DNA of 35,176 nucleotides from Desulfosarcina sp. (lineage in GTDB: Bacteria > Desulfobacterota > Desulfobacteria > Desulfobacterales > JAFDCJ01): contig JARFPZ010000621.1 of assembly GCA_029288035.1 (NCBI GenBank), positions 1 through 35,176 of the forward strand, read 5' to 3'. The notes beneath the pieces were generated by a model that had not been told where the DNA came from, ran no database searches, and was given only the letters and a program-made list of their open reading frames with translations. The translations under genes were made by a program, and so were the position numbers. Below are positions 1 to 7,512 of the stretch, one piece after another (within the stretch, counting starts at the first letter, position 1; each line of letters begins with the position of its first letter).

Positions 1-203
1 TGGTGACGGTTTCCAACGACGATGCCTTTGAAACCGCACGCAAGGCGGCCAAACTGGACGGAATTCTTTGCGGTATTTCTTCCGGTGCCGCCATTAAGGC
101 AGCCCAGGAAATAGCCGGTCGCGCGGAATCCGCCGGAAAAACCATCGTGGTCATTTTAGCCAGTACCGGCGAGCGCTATATCAGTACGGACCTGTTTAAA
201 TGA
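1..203 (+). CDS. cysK: Cysteine synthase A, C-terminal part (gene runs in from the left)
   Basis: Only the last 66 or so codons are present; the reading frame is open at the left edge and stops with TGA at 201-203. The segment CGISSGAA followed by a stretch ending [10 protein letters not shown] is the C-terminal signature of PLP-dependent O-acetylserine sulfhydrylases (CysK/CysM fold type II), which make cysteine from O-acetylserine and sulfide in the cytoplasm. The PLP lysine and substrate loop lie outside the window. The gene faces cydDC, whose product exports cysteine and glutathione in E. coli. The pairing of cysteine synthesis with cysteine export is suggestive but the genes are convergent, so not one operon. 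CysK is preferred over CysM from the STGERYIST ending, without certainty. Confidence 0.85.
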   Translation, partial: VTVSNDDAFETARKAAKLDGILCGISSGAAIKAAQEIAGRAESAGKTIVVILASTGERYISTDLFK

Positions 204-210
204 CAATTGA

Positions 211-382
211 TGACTGAAGATTGAAGATTAATAAACTCGTAAAAAGTCAATTATTGCATTTTGCCGTCATTCTGGCGAAAGCCAGAATCCAGTAAATTCA
301 AAGGGTTCTGAATGCCGGATCGAGCCCAGCATGACGTTTCGATAACTTTTTACGAAACCGTCAATATTCAATCACCTTCAGG
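211..382. repeat. Intergenic element with period-7 inverted ends, filling the cysK/cydC gap
   Basis: The whole gap between the two convergent stop codons is one inverted-repeat structure. The outer arms are 211-230 (unit GAAGATT repeated) and 361-382; the reverse complement of the right arm reads CTGAAGGTGATTGAATATT, close to the left arm. Inside lies a perfect 11-bp inverted repeat, TCGTAAAAAGT at 237-247 and its complement at 345-355. At the centre is a perfect 7-bp stem with a GAAA loop (270-287, TTCTGGC/GCCAGAA). No T-run follows, so it is not a canonical terminator. The right arm overlaps the cydC stop. A lone GATTGAAGATT piece also sits in the cydD-cydC gap at 2151-2165. Confidence 0.6.
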
Positions 383-2126
383 CTATTCGCCGATGCATGA
401 AGGCGTACCGTGTGTTTCCTCTGAGCAATTCTTCATGGGTACCCTGAGCCACGACCCGGCCCTTATCCAGCATGACGATGTCATCCATCCAGTGAAGATC
501 AATCAGTCGATGAGTTATCAATAGCAGGCTTCGACCGGCTGTCTGGGCCTTGATCGCGGCCATCATCCTTTCTTCCGTCACCGGATCAAGTCCTTCGGTC
601 GGTTCATCAAGCACCCACAGCGGCCCATTGTGCAACATGGCCCGGGCAACGGCCACCCGGCGGGCCTGGCCGCCGGATAGAAGTTTGGCAGCCTCCCCGA
701 TCCAGGTATCCAGACCGTCTGGCAGGGCGGATACAAAATTCAGCAACTGGGCGAAATTGAGGGCGTCCAGCAATTCATCTTCTCCGGCGCCGGGTTGCGC
801 CATCAGCAGGTTCTCTCTCAGGGTGGCATTAAACATGTGAGGTTGCTGCGTGACGACTGAAATATGACGGCGTAGATCTGATTCGCCGAAGTTGCGGACA
901 TCCACACTTCCTATTTGAATACATCCGGCATCGGGATCTCTGAAACGCACCAGTAGATGAATCAGGGTCGACTTTCCCGATCCGGTTTCTCCAATCACTG
1001 CGACTCGCCGGCCCGGGTGGACTTGGAACTCGACATCCCGCAGGGCCCAACCGGCCTTCTGATTGTATCGGAAACATACATTTTCAAATCTTAGGCCGAA
1101 ATGCCGGGGACGGGTGACGGATCGACCGGGGAAAATCACCTCTGGTTTCGAATCTACGATTTCCAGCAGCCGCCGGCCGGCTTCCCGCATGCGCCCAAGA
1201 TACTGATAAGCTGCCGGCAGGGGAAAAACAGCTTCAAATGATGCCAGGACGGCCAGTGTAACCAAAGCCATGCCGGGGCCGTCCATCACATCACGATTTA
1301 CCAGAATAACCGCCAGATAAAGGGTTGCCAAAACGGCAAGTCCCGAAATCAGTGTTAACAGTGCTTGGGACAGCCCCAGGATTTGGCTCATTCGCAACTG
1401 GCTTTTCAGCAATGCGCGACTGCTTTGCTTTACAGTGTCAAGGTGACGGTTATGTGCGCCAAAGACCAACAATTCCGGCATTCCTTGCAAGCCCTCGACA
1501 ATACGAATACGCAGATCTGAAAGGTGTTGGGCCAACTCATGTCCGCATCCCTCTCCCAGTCGCATTGCCATCAGCGGCACCCAAAATCCTGCCATCGACA
1601 AAAACAGCGCCGTCACCATGGAGATAACCGGATCAAACAGCCAAAGGAAACCCACCACCAGAACCGACATGGTCAGGGCAATCACGCTGGGAGAAAACAC
1701 GCGCAAATACAGATTATCCAGCGCATCGATATCCGCCACGATCCGGTTTAATATGTCACCGCTGCGAAAATTCATCAAACGGGACGGGGCCAGTGGCTCC
1801 AAATGGCGGTAAAACCAGCTCCTCAGGCTTTGCAAAATCCTGAAGGTGGCATCATGGGACACGATTCTCTCGACATATCGCGCCAGGGTACGACCGATGG
1901 CAAAAATTCGAACCCCGATGCCGGGATGAAAAAAATTAAACAGCTGTGCCGTAATCGCTGTCAGACCGGCATAGGCGGCGGCGGATATAAACCAGCCCGA
2001 TAAAGCCAGCAGTCCCACCGCCGAAGCCACCGCCAGTAGTCCGGACAGTGTGCCCAGGACCATCCATTTTAAATGACCGCGAAACTGTTTAATAAAAGGT
2101 ACGAGCTCCCGCCAACGCTTAAACAC
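378..2126 (-). CDS. cydC: CydC, half of the CydDC cysteine/glutathione ABC exporter
   Basis: This 582-residue protein has an N-terminal six-helix exporter membrane domain and a C-terminal nucleotide-binding domain. Visible motifs are Walker A GETGSGKST (379-387), signature LSGGQ (483-487), Walker B LWVLDEP (503-509) and the switch histidine in ITHR (about 539). The segment LSGWFISAAA near residue 42 is typical of CydC. In E. coli the CydDC heterodimer exports thiols to the periplasm and is needed for cytochrome bd assembly. The start is GTG at 2126, behind GAGAGG with an 8-base spacer. It lies 42 bp downstream of cydD and is surely co-transcribed. The cydAB oxidase genes are not in the window. 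Confidence 0.88.
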   Translation of the reverse strand: MFKRWRELVPFIKQFRGHLKWMVLGTLSGLLAVASAVGLLALSGWFISAAAYAGLTAITAQLFNFFHPGIGVRIFAIGRTLARYVERIVSHDATFRILQSLRSWFYRHLEPLAPSRLMNFRSGDILNRIVADIDALDNLYLRVFSPSVIALTMSVLVVGFLWLFDPVISMVTALFLSMAGFWVPLMAMRLGEGCGHELAQHLSDLRIRIVEGLQGMPELLVFGAHNRHLDTVKQSSRALLKSQLRMSQILGLSQALLTLISGLAVLATLYLAVILVNRDVMDGPGMALVTLAVLASFEAVFPLPAAYQYLGRMREAGRRLLEIVDSKPEVIFPGRSVTRPRHFGLRFENVCFRYNQKAGWALRDVEFQVHPGRRVAVIGETGSGKSTLIHLLVRFRDPDAGCIQIGSVDVRNFGESDLRRHISVVTQQPHMFNATLRENLLMAQPGAGEDELLDALNFAQLLNFVSALPDGLDTWIGEAAKLLSGGQARRVAVARAMLHNGPLWVLDEPTEGLDPVTEERMMAAIKAQTAGRSLLLITHRLIDLHWMDDIVMLDKGRVVAQGTHEELLRGNTRYAFMHRRIA

Positions 2127-2168
2127 GAATTGTACCTCTCAGCTGTAAAAGATTGAAGATTGTCCAGG

Positions 2169-3938
2169 TTAGAACCTATTGACAAGTCTGGAAAATACCC
2201 CTCCAGCGGCCATTAACTCCAAATAGGATCCCTGCTCGACAACGATGCCATTGTCCAGCACCAGAATGCGATCCGCCGATCTGATATTTTCCAGCCGATG
2301 GGTCAGGGTCAGCACCGTTCGGTCTTGGCAAAATTCCTTTAGGGCGCTGACAACCAGCGTTTCATTTTCAACATCCAGACCGGCGGTTGGTTCATCCAGC
2401 AATAAAAGGGGTGCATTTTTGATAAATGCGCGTGCCAACGCCACTCGCTGGGCCTGTCCGCGAGAAAGCCCCTGTCCCAGCTCTCCCACCTGGGTCTCGA
2501 GCCCCTCGGTCAGATGCATCGAAAATGCAAGGACCCCGGCGCGGCCCGCTGCCTGTTCGATTTCGCCAGCGGATGCTTTCGGTCGTCCTAGTAAAATATT
2601 TTCCTTGATGGTGCCATGGAACAAAACGGGGCGTTGGCCGATCCAGGCGATATTCTCGCGCCAGTTGTCCGGGGCCAAAGCGGCCAGTGGAATATCGTTG
2701 ACCAGGATTCTCCCCTTGTCCGGCTGTAAAAAACCCAGCAGCAAGTTAAGTATCGTGGTTTTGCCTGCCCCACTGGCGCCGACCAATGTCACCTGTTCTC
2801 CGGTCTTGAAATCGAAACTTACCCCCCGTAAGGCGGGAAGTCTGCCGTTATCATATTCCAGATATACTTCCTGACAATGGATGTGGATGACATCGGTCTT
2901 TTCAGGGGTGATTAATTCAGTCTGTACCTGCGTTCGGCGAACCGATAGTGTCTTTAAGATTTCTTCGGCGGCTCCGACCGCTGCGGCCCGGGCATGATAA
3001 TGTGTCCCCAGTTCCCGTAGCGGGAAATAAAAATCCGGGGCCAGTAAAAGGATAAAAAATCCAACCTCCAAACTCAACGGCGTTCCATAGAGGCCGAAGG
3101 AAAAGTAGCCGAGATAACTCATCCCCAGATAAATTGCCACCAGGGCAATGGAGACAGAGCTGAAAAATTCCAGAACCGCTGAGGACAGGAAAGCCACCCG
3201 CAGGACAGCCATGGTTTTTATACGATAATTATTCGATACCGCCGCAATGGTTTTCTCCACGCCCTTGCTGCGGTTAAATAGTTTCAGGGTGGGCAATCCC
3301 TGAAGTACGTCTAAAAAATAAGCACTCATGCGTGCCAGCGCCTGGAAGTGACGCTGGCTGATGCTTTCAGCTCCCATCCCCACCAGGATCATGAACAAGG
3401 GAACTAATGGCGCGGTCACCAGCAAAAGGGTGCCGGCCGCCCAGCTATAAGGAAATACAAACGCCAGAATTGCAGCGGGAATCATCACCGCCAGCGCAAG
3501 TTGAGGTAAATAAAATGCATAAAAATCGTGTAATCCCTCGACATGCTCTAACGCAGTGCAGGCCAGTGCGCCAGTACTTTGCCGGCTCGTGAAGGAAGGA
3601 CCCAGAGAGAAGAGGTGCTCCAAAAGAGCCATTCGGACTTCCTGCCGGATATTGGCACCGGCATAGAAACCGCATACACCCCGGGCCCAGCCCAGAAAAG
3701 ACCGTAAAATAATAATACCCACAAGGATATAAAAATAGGGCTGGAGCACGTCAATGGCGAGATTTTCAATAAACGCGCCGTGAACGATGCGGGCCAGAAA
3801 TCGCGCTTGAAAAATGAGCAGCACACCGCCGATCAGTCCCAGTCCCACGGAAAGCAGGATCCAGGTAGTGGCCGCGCCGACCCTTTCAAATAACCAGCGC
3901 AGGGCTGTTTTGTTGGATGATTTTACCCCCGGATCCAT
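2169..3938 (-). CDS. cydD: CydD, partner half of the CydDC thiol ABC exporter
   Basis: An ABC exporter half-transporter of 589 residues from the ATG at 3938; a TTG at 3956 would add six residues. Neither start has a good Shine-Dalgarno sequence. The segment LLLAPDFYFPLRELGTHYH (about 304-322, numbered from the TTG) is a CydD hallmark. Walker A is GASGAGKTT (393-401) and Walker B ends LLLLDEP (about 517-523). The signature is LSRGQ instead of LSGGQ (497-501), a substitution worth noting because the CydC half keeps LSGGQ; asymmetric ATP sites are common in heterodimeric exporters. It is the first gene of the cydDC operon, transcribed leftward. Confidence 0.87.
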   Translation of the reverse strand: MDPGVKSSNKTALRWLFERVGAATTWILLSVGLGLIGGVLLIFQARFLARIVHGAFIENLAIDVLQPYFYILVGIIILRSFLGWARGVCGFYAGANIRQEVRMALLEHLFSLGPSFTSRQSTGALACTALEHVEGLHDFYAFYLPQLALAVMIPAAILAFVFPYSWAAGTLLLVTAPLVPLFMILVGMGAESISQRHFQALARMSAYFLDVLQGLPTLKLFNRSKGVEKTIAAVSNNYRIKTMAVLRVAFLSSAVLEFFSSVSIALVAIYLGMSYLGYFSFGLYGTPLSLEVGFFILLLAPDFYFPLRELGTHYHARAAAVGAAEEILKTLSVRRTQVQTELITPEKTDVIHIHCQEVYLEYDNGRLPALRGVSFDFKTGEQVTLVGASGAGKTTILNLLLGFLQPDKGRILVNDIPLAALAPDNWRENIAWIGQRPVLFHGTIKENILLGRPKASAGEIEQAAGRAGVLAFSMHLTEGLETQVGELGQGLSRGQAQRVALARAFIKNAPLLLLDEPTAGLDVENETLVVSALKEFCQDRTVLTLTHRLENIRSADRILVLDNGIVVEQGSYLELMAAGGVFSRLVNRF

Positions 3939-3956
3939 TTGAAATCTGTTTGACAA

Positions 3957-4412
3957 ATAGTATTGGAATATAATAGGTCACTGAAGTGATTGGTTCAGGG
4001 TTCTTATATCAAAACGTTCGCGGCATTCAAGCTTAAATGAACAAGGAGCCGTATTTCTTCAAATGCGCATTGAGGGTGAAATCAATTCCCGGGCCAAAAA
4101 GGCGGTACGGATTTTCGGTTTGGTATTCATGGCTGCGTTTGCCGTGGCAAGAATATGGCAGGCGTTTGGTATTGACGGCTATCGAATTGTGTCTATAACG
4201 TGATGTGGATGGAAACCGAAAAGATGTTAGGATCGGAAGAGGATTCCTAATCGCATTAAATTGCTTGGGTTGATTTTCTAGAATTGTACTAGCAGTCATC
4301 CCAAATTTGCTGTCTTGTTAGATACCGGGAAGATATCTCTCGCCCATCCGTAACCTATCTCATTGACCTGGTAGCTACTTTTTAAAAACGCGGAAAGGAG
4401 GAGCGATCGACC
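3957..4412. other. Divergent intergenic region between cydD and the OmpA-like gene
   Basis: These 456 bases must hold the promoters of cydDC (leftward) and the OmpA-like gene (rightward). A 12-bp palindrome TCACTGAAGTGA lies at 3978-3989, about 40 bp upstream of the cydD ATG, and could be an operator. A 46-codon plus-strand reading frame (4063-4203) would encode a peptide with one hydrophobic stretch but has no ribosome binding site at a usable distance, so it is not called as a gene. A TTGACC hexamer at 4363-4368 may belong to the rightward promoter; no convincing -10 was seen. Confidence 0.3.
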
Positions 4413-6080
4413 ATGAATTTGACCAAACTGACAATTCTTGTACTGGCCTTCCTTCTGGCATCAGTCATCGTCCATAGCGTTTATCTTCATCAGGGCCCTC
4501 TTACGAAGATCGATAATGAAAATCAAGAACTCAAAAATGAGATCGCCTATTTAAAGACGGCTTCAGGAGAGATTAAGGCCGCCTATAATTCCGATCTTAG
4601 CGCAAAGATTCGGCTTGTGGAAGCACTTCAGAAAAAAAATATGGAATTGGAGCAGTCTGTCGAGGAAATCAGAAAAAAAAGGGAAATGGCCGGTACCGAT
4701 TTCCAGGAAAAAATCGAGCGTCTTGAAAAGCTGCTGGCGCAAAACGATCGCGACCTGCAAATATTCCGTGACGAGAAACAACAGCTGAAGACGGTCGAAT
4801 CGGTGCTCCAGGAAAAGGTGCAGCGCCTGGAAAATGAGCTCAACCTAAACGAGATCGTGGCGCAAAACTCCCACGAGGAGATCCAGCGACCGACGACAAC
4901 CGAAGCAGAGCTTCAAGATAAGGTTCAGCGACTGGAAAATCAGCTCGTGCAAAAGGAGACCGAAGTTCAGACCTCCCAGGAGCAAAACCAACAACTGAGG
5001 ACTGCTGAAACGGCGCTTCAGGATAAAGTTCAAATACTGGAAAACCAGCTCTCTCAAAAAGAGACAGATGCGCTAGCCTCCCACGAGGAGATCCGGCAGT
5101 TGAGGACCGCCGAAACAGCGCTTCAGGATAAGGTCCAGAGCCTGGAAAATCAGCTCATCCAGAAAGCAAACGAGGCGTTAACCGCCCACGAGGAGACCCA
5201 ACAGCTGAGGACCGCTGAAACAGCGCTTCAGGATAAGGTTCATAGGCTGGAAATTCAGCTCGCCAATAAGGAACAAAAGGCACTAACGGTAAAAAATGAG
5301 AATCAGGAGCTTCAAAAGACGATCGTCACGCTAGAAGGCAACCGAGCTGGTCTAATCCATAAATCAGGAGATCTCAACCGACAGTTGCAGGCGCTAAAAA
5401 GCCAGATTGAAGGGTTGAATCAGGAGATGGCAGACAGGGAGGCGAAGCTTGAGAAAATGGCGCAAGAGCATCAGGCCCTTGTCAGTCAAATTGACAATCT
5501 GGAGGAGGAAAGGGAGTATCTTAACCGAAAAACCCAAGATTTAAATCGTCAACTGGGACTGTCCAGAGCTCAGCTTGACGCTGTCTCCCAAGAGGCGGTT
5601 TCAAAGGAAAAAAAGCTTTTGGAACTCAACAAGTCCTATGAAGAGCTCAAAACGGGACTGAACAAACAGATTCAAGAAAAAGAACTGAAAATCAACACTT
5701 TGGAGGGCAAATTGAATATTCGTTTATTGAACAAAATTCTATTTGCGCCGGGACAAACGGTTATTTCTCCCAATGGTAAACGGGTGCTAAAAAGTCTTGC
5801 GGAGGAACTAAAAAAAGTCGAAGGGGTTCAAATATCGGTGGAAGGCCACACCGACAACCAGCCATTGGGGCAAAAAATCAAAAATATTTACATCGACAAC
5901 CTGGGTCTGTCTGTTGCGCGTTCAGCAGCAGTCGCGAGAACACTGCGTAAGATGGGAGTGAATCCGAAAATTCTTTCGGCCGCCGGCTATTCCATGCATC
6001 GACCCGTGGCTGCTAATGCCGCCCCGGAAGGACAACAACAGAACCGTCGCGTGGAAATAATCCTAACGCCTTTGCAATGA
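4413..6080 (+). CDS. Coiled-coil envelope protein with C-terminal OmpA/MotB domain
   Basis: This 555-residue protein has one N-terminal hydrophobic segment (about 5-25) without a lipobox, so it is probably an inner-membrane anchor. A very long coiled coil fills about 30-430, including six near-identical 35-residue repeats (98-307). The C-terminal OmpA-like domain (about 440-553) carries the peptidoglycan-binding motif GHTDNQP...NLGLSVARSAAVARTL and an ending QQNRRVEI. It should reach across the periplasm and bind peptidoglycan, as in the PomB/YiaD/tail-fibre-like OmpA families. AAAGGAGG lies about 14 bases before the ATG. The dihydrouridine synthase gene follows 31 bp later, probably in the same transcript. 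The exact function is unknown; the repeat length may vary between strains. Confidence 0.8.
   Translation: MNLTKLTILVLAFLLASVIVHSVYLHQGPLTKIDNENQELKNEIAYLKTASGEIKAAYNSDLSAKIRLVEALQKKNMELEQSVEEIRKKREMAGTDFQEKIERLEKLLAQNDRDLQIFRDEKQQLKTVESVLQEKVQRLENELNLNEIVAQNSHEEIQRPTTTEAELQDKVQRLENQLVQKETEVQTSQEQNQQLRTAETALQDKVQILENQLSQKETDALASHEEIRQLRTAETALQDKVQSLENQLIQKANEALTAHEETQQLRTAETALQDKVHRLEIQLANKEQKALTVKNENQELQKTIVTLEGNRAGLIHKSGDLNRQLQALKSQIEGLNQEMADREAKLEKMAQEHQALVSQIDNLEEEREYLNRKTQDLNRQLGLSRAQLDAVSQEAVSKEKKLLELNKSYEELKTGLNKQIQEKELKINTLEGKLNIRLLNKILFAPGQTVISPNGKRVLKSLAEELKKVEGVQISVEGHTDNQPLGQKIKNIYIDNLGLSVARSAAVARTLRKMGVNPKILSAAGYSMHRPVAANAAPEGQQQNRRVEIILTPLQ
4704..5333 (+). repeat. Six in-frame 105-bp tandem repeats inside the OmpA-like gene
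   Basis: Units begin at 4704, 4809, 4914, 5019, 5124 and 5229, each 105 bp (35 codons). Each starts Q-(E/D)-K-(V/I) and contains LE..L and, in the central units, LRTAETAL. Thirty-five residues is exactly five heptads, so adding or losing a unit keeps the coiled-coil register and only changes the reach of the protein. Units at 4914, 5019 and 5124 are the most alike at DNA level, suggesting recent unequal recombination; the outer ones are more diverged. Confidence 0.85.
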
Positions 6081-6111
6081 TCACCGAACCGACGCAATTA
6101 AACCTGTTTTT

Positions 6112-7071
6112 ATGACGACCTTCCAGCTTTACCTTGCACCCTTGCGGGGATTTACCGATTACATCTATCGCAATACATTTACCAGGCATTTCGACGGCTT
6201 TGACGGTGCGCTCGCACCGTTTATTCCAACTGTGACGGCCGACCGCTTTAAACCCTCTCACTTCAAGGATATCCTGCCTGAAAATAACCCGACCTTACCC
6301 ATCGTGCCCCAGATTATCGGCAATCAATCTGCTGATTTTATAAACCTTGCGGTACGTCTTTTTGATCTGGGTTATACATCGGTAAACTGGAATCTGGGAT
6401 GCCCATTTCCCATGGTAGCCAAAAAGCATCGCGGTTCCGGCCTGCTGCCCTATCCGGAAAGAATAGATGCCTTTCTGGAAAAAACCGTTTCGTCCATCCC
6501 CAACCGGCTTTCCATCAAGACCCGGCTGGGCCGCAGGACAATCAATGATATTTTTAAGCTGATGCCGATATTTAACCGATATCCCTTGAAGGAAATTATC
6601 ATTCACCCCAGAACCGGTATCCAGATGTACGTTGGCAAGACAGACCTGGATACATTTGAACGCTGTCTGGCGCAGTCCGTTCACCGGATCATCTACAACG
6701 GTGACATTACCGATCTGAAAACCTTCCAGGATGTCTTCGGTCGCTTTGAAGACATAGACGGTTGGATGATCGGCCGAGGCGCCGTAACCAATCCGTTTTT
6801 ACCGGCCATCATCAAAGCCGGCCGAGATGATATCTCCCATAAGGTTGAAAAATTCAAACGGTTTTACGATGAGCTCTTCGATCAATACCGACAGGTTTTC
6901 TCTGGTCCCGGCCATTTGTTGAACAGAATGAAAGGCTTTTGGACCTACTTTTCAAAGTCCTTCCAAAACAGCCGCAAAATCGCTAAAAAGGTTCATCGAA
7001 CCCAAAAGATGCATCGCTATATGGAACTTGTTGATCGGTTCTTTGCAGAAGAGGCGCAATGGAAGGAATGA
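6112..7071 (+). CDS. tRNA-dihydrouridine synthase (Dus family)
   Basis: A 319-residue FMN-dependent TIM-barrel enzyme that reduces uridine to dihydrouridine in tRNA D-loops. The N-terminus LYLAPLRGFTDYIYR matches the Dus flavin-binding start (usual form APM.G.TD). The catalytic cysteine is in NLGCPFP (Cys97), followed by the KKHRGSGLL loop. The later segments SIKTRLG and IIIHPRTG carry the conserved lysine and histidine, and IGRGA provides the phosphate-binding loop. The sequence is closer to the single-domain bacterial enzymes of the DusC kind than to DusA, but the subfamily cannot be fixed by eye. The stop codon shares its last base with a palindromic repeat element beginning at 7071. Confidence 0.85.
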   Translation: MTTFQLYLAPLRGFTDYIYRNTFTRHFDGFDGALAPFIPTVTADRFKPSHFKDILPENNPTLPIVPQIIGNQSADFINLAVRLFDLGYTSVNWNLGCPFPMVAKKHRGSGLLPYPERIDAFLEKTVSSIPNRLSIKTRLGRRTINDIFKLMPIFNRYPLKEIIIHPRTGIQMYVGKTDLDTFERCLAQSVHRIIYNGDITDLKTFQDVFGRFEDIDGWMIGRGAVTNPFLPAIIKAGRDDISHKVEKFKRFYDELFDQYRQVFSGPGHLLNRMKGFWTYFSKSFQNSRKIAKKVHRTQKMHRYMELVDRFFAEEAQWKE

Positions 7072-7152
7072 ATCAGCGGTCACCAGCAAGCTGGAGGCAT
7101 TAAGATCGCCCCTCGAAGGGGCCGGAACCACCTCTGCTGGTGACCGCTGATT
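7071..7152 (+). repeat. 82-bp palindromic repeat, copy 1 (beside the dus stop codon)
   Basis: The ends are an 18-bp perfect inverted repeat: AATCAGCGGTCACCAGCA at 7071-7088 and its complement at 7135-7152. Inside is a second perfect stem GCCCCT-CGA-AGGGGC (7108-7122). A diverged copy in the opposite orientation is at 13410-13492. The first base of the element is the last base of the dus TGA stop codon. The size, folding and lack of a reading frame fit a REP/MITE-like non-autonomous element; it could also act as an mRNA 3'-end hairpin for the upstream operon. Confidence 0.75.
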
Positions 7153-7210
7153 ATTAACCAAACCCGGCCAGCCGATCGTAGCGCAGCATAAACCCCGCTT
7201 TATCAGGGAA

Positions 7211-7236
7211 TTGAATATCCCTTCAAAGATATTCAA
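7211..7236 (+). terminator. Perfect 9-bp stem-loop after dus, possible terminator
   Basis: TTGAATATC (7211-7219) pairs perfectly with GATATTCAA (7228-7236) around an 8-base loop and is followed by TCTTTCT. The T-run is poor, so this is a weak candidate for ending the OmpA-like/dus transcript. The remaining sequence between 7153 and 7304 shows no gene. Confidence 0.35.
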
Positions 7237-7304
7237 TCTTTCTGAGGCCGCTTGCATTTATCAAACTTGATCTTACGCGTTGATATGTTAACCTGGGTTA
7301 AGCA

Positions 7305-7489
7305 GTTCAAAATTCAGGGTTCCCGGTTACAGAACCTCAAAAGTTTCAGCCTAAGGGGATTTCGCAACCATTGAGCCCGCAAGGCTGATACTCTCAATAG
7401 GTGGAAGAGATCAATCCGGACGTCGTGTTGAAATACAAGCAATATCAGGGTATAACAACCTCAGAACCCGGAACTCTGAACCTGGAACC
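7305..7489. repeat. Intergenic element with period-7 inverted ends (GAACC unit)
   Basis: The right end (7457-7489) reads as consecutive heptamers GAACCCG, GAACTCT, GAACCTG, GAACCAC. The reverse complement of the left end (7305-7338) reads TAACCGG, GAACCCT, GAATTTT, GAAC, the same degenerate heptamer in inverted orientation. About 118 bp of unique sequence lies between. The element ends just before the dCache-SpoIIE gene and so occupies its probable promoter/leader region. No reading frame or similarity to known insertion sequences was recognised. Confidence 0.6.
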
Positions 7490-7512
7490 ACTTGTCTTCG
7501 GGAGCCTCCTAT

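Noticed and set aside
2245-2874. 209-codon plus-strand frame opposite cydD
   Set aside because: It is antisense to the well-supported ATPase domain of cydD and has a low-complexity Ser/Arg-rich product; a shadow frame.
4063-4203. 46-codon plus-strand frame with a hydrophobic stretch between cydD and the OmpA-like gene
   Set aside because: No ribosome binding site at a usable distance and no recognisable family; overlapping frames on both strands are equally long.
4704-5333. Regular 105-bp repeats considered as a CRISPR or other DNA array
   Set aside because: The repeats are contiguous, in frame and encode heptads; there are no spacers.
7457-7489. Heptamer arrays considered as replication iterons
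   Set aside because: They come as inverted pairs at many small intergenic gaps with differing units, with no rep gene or DnaA boxes nearby.
7492-7512. TTG start giving a longer dCache-SpoIIE protein
   Set aside because: No ribosome binding site and the added residues lie at the border of the repeat element; ATG at 7513 has GGGAG at 8 bases.
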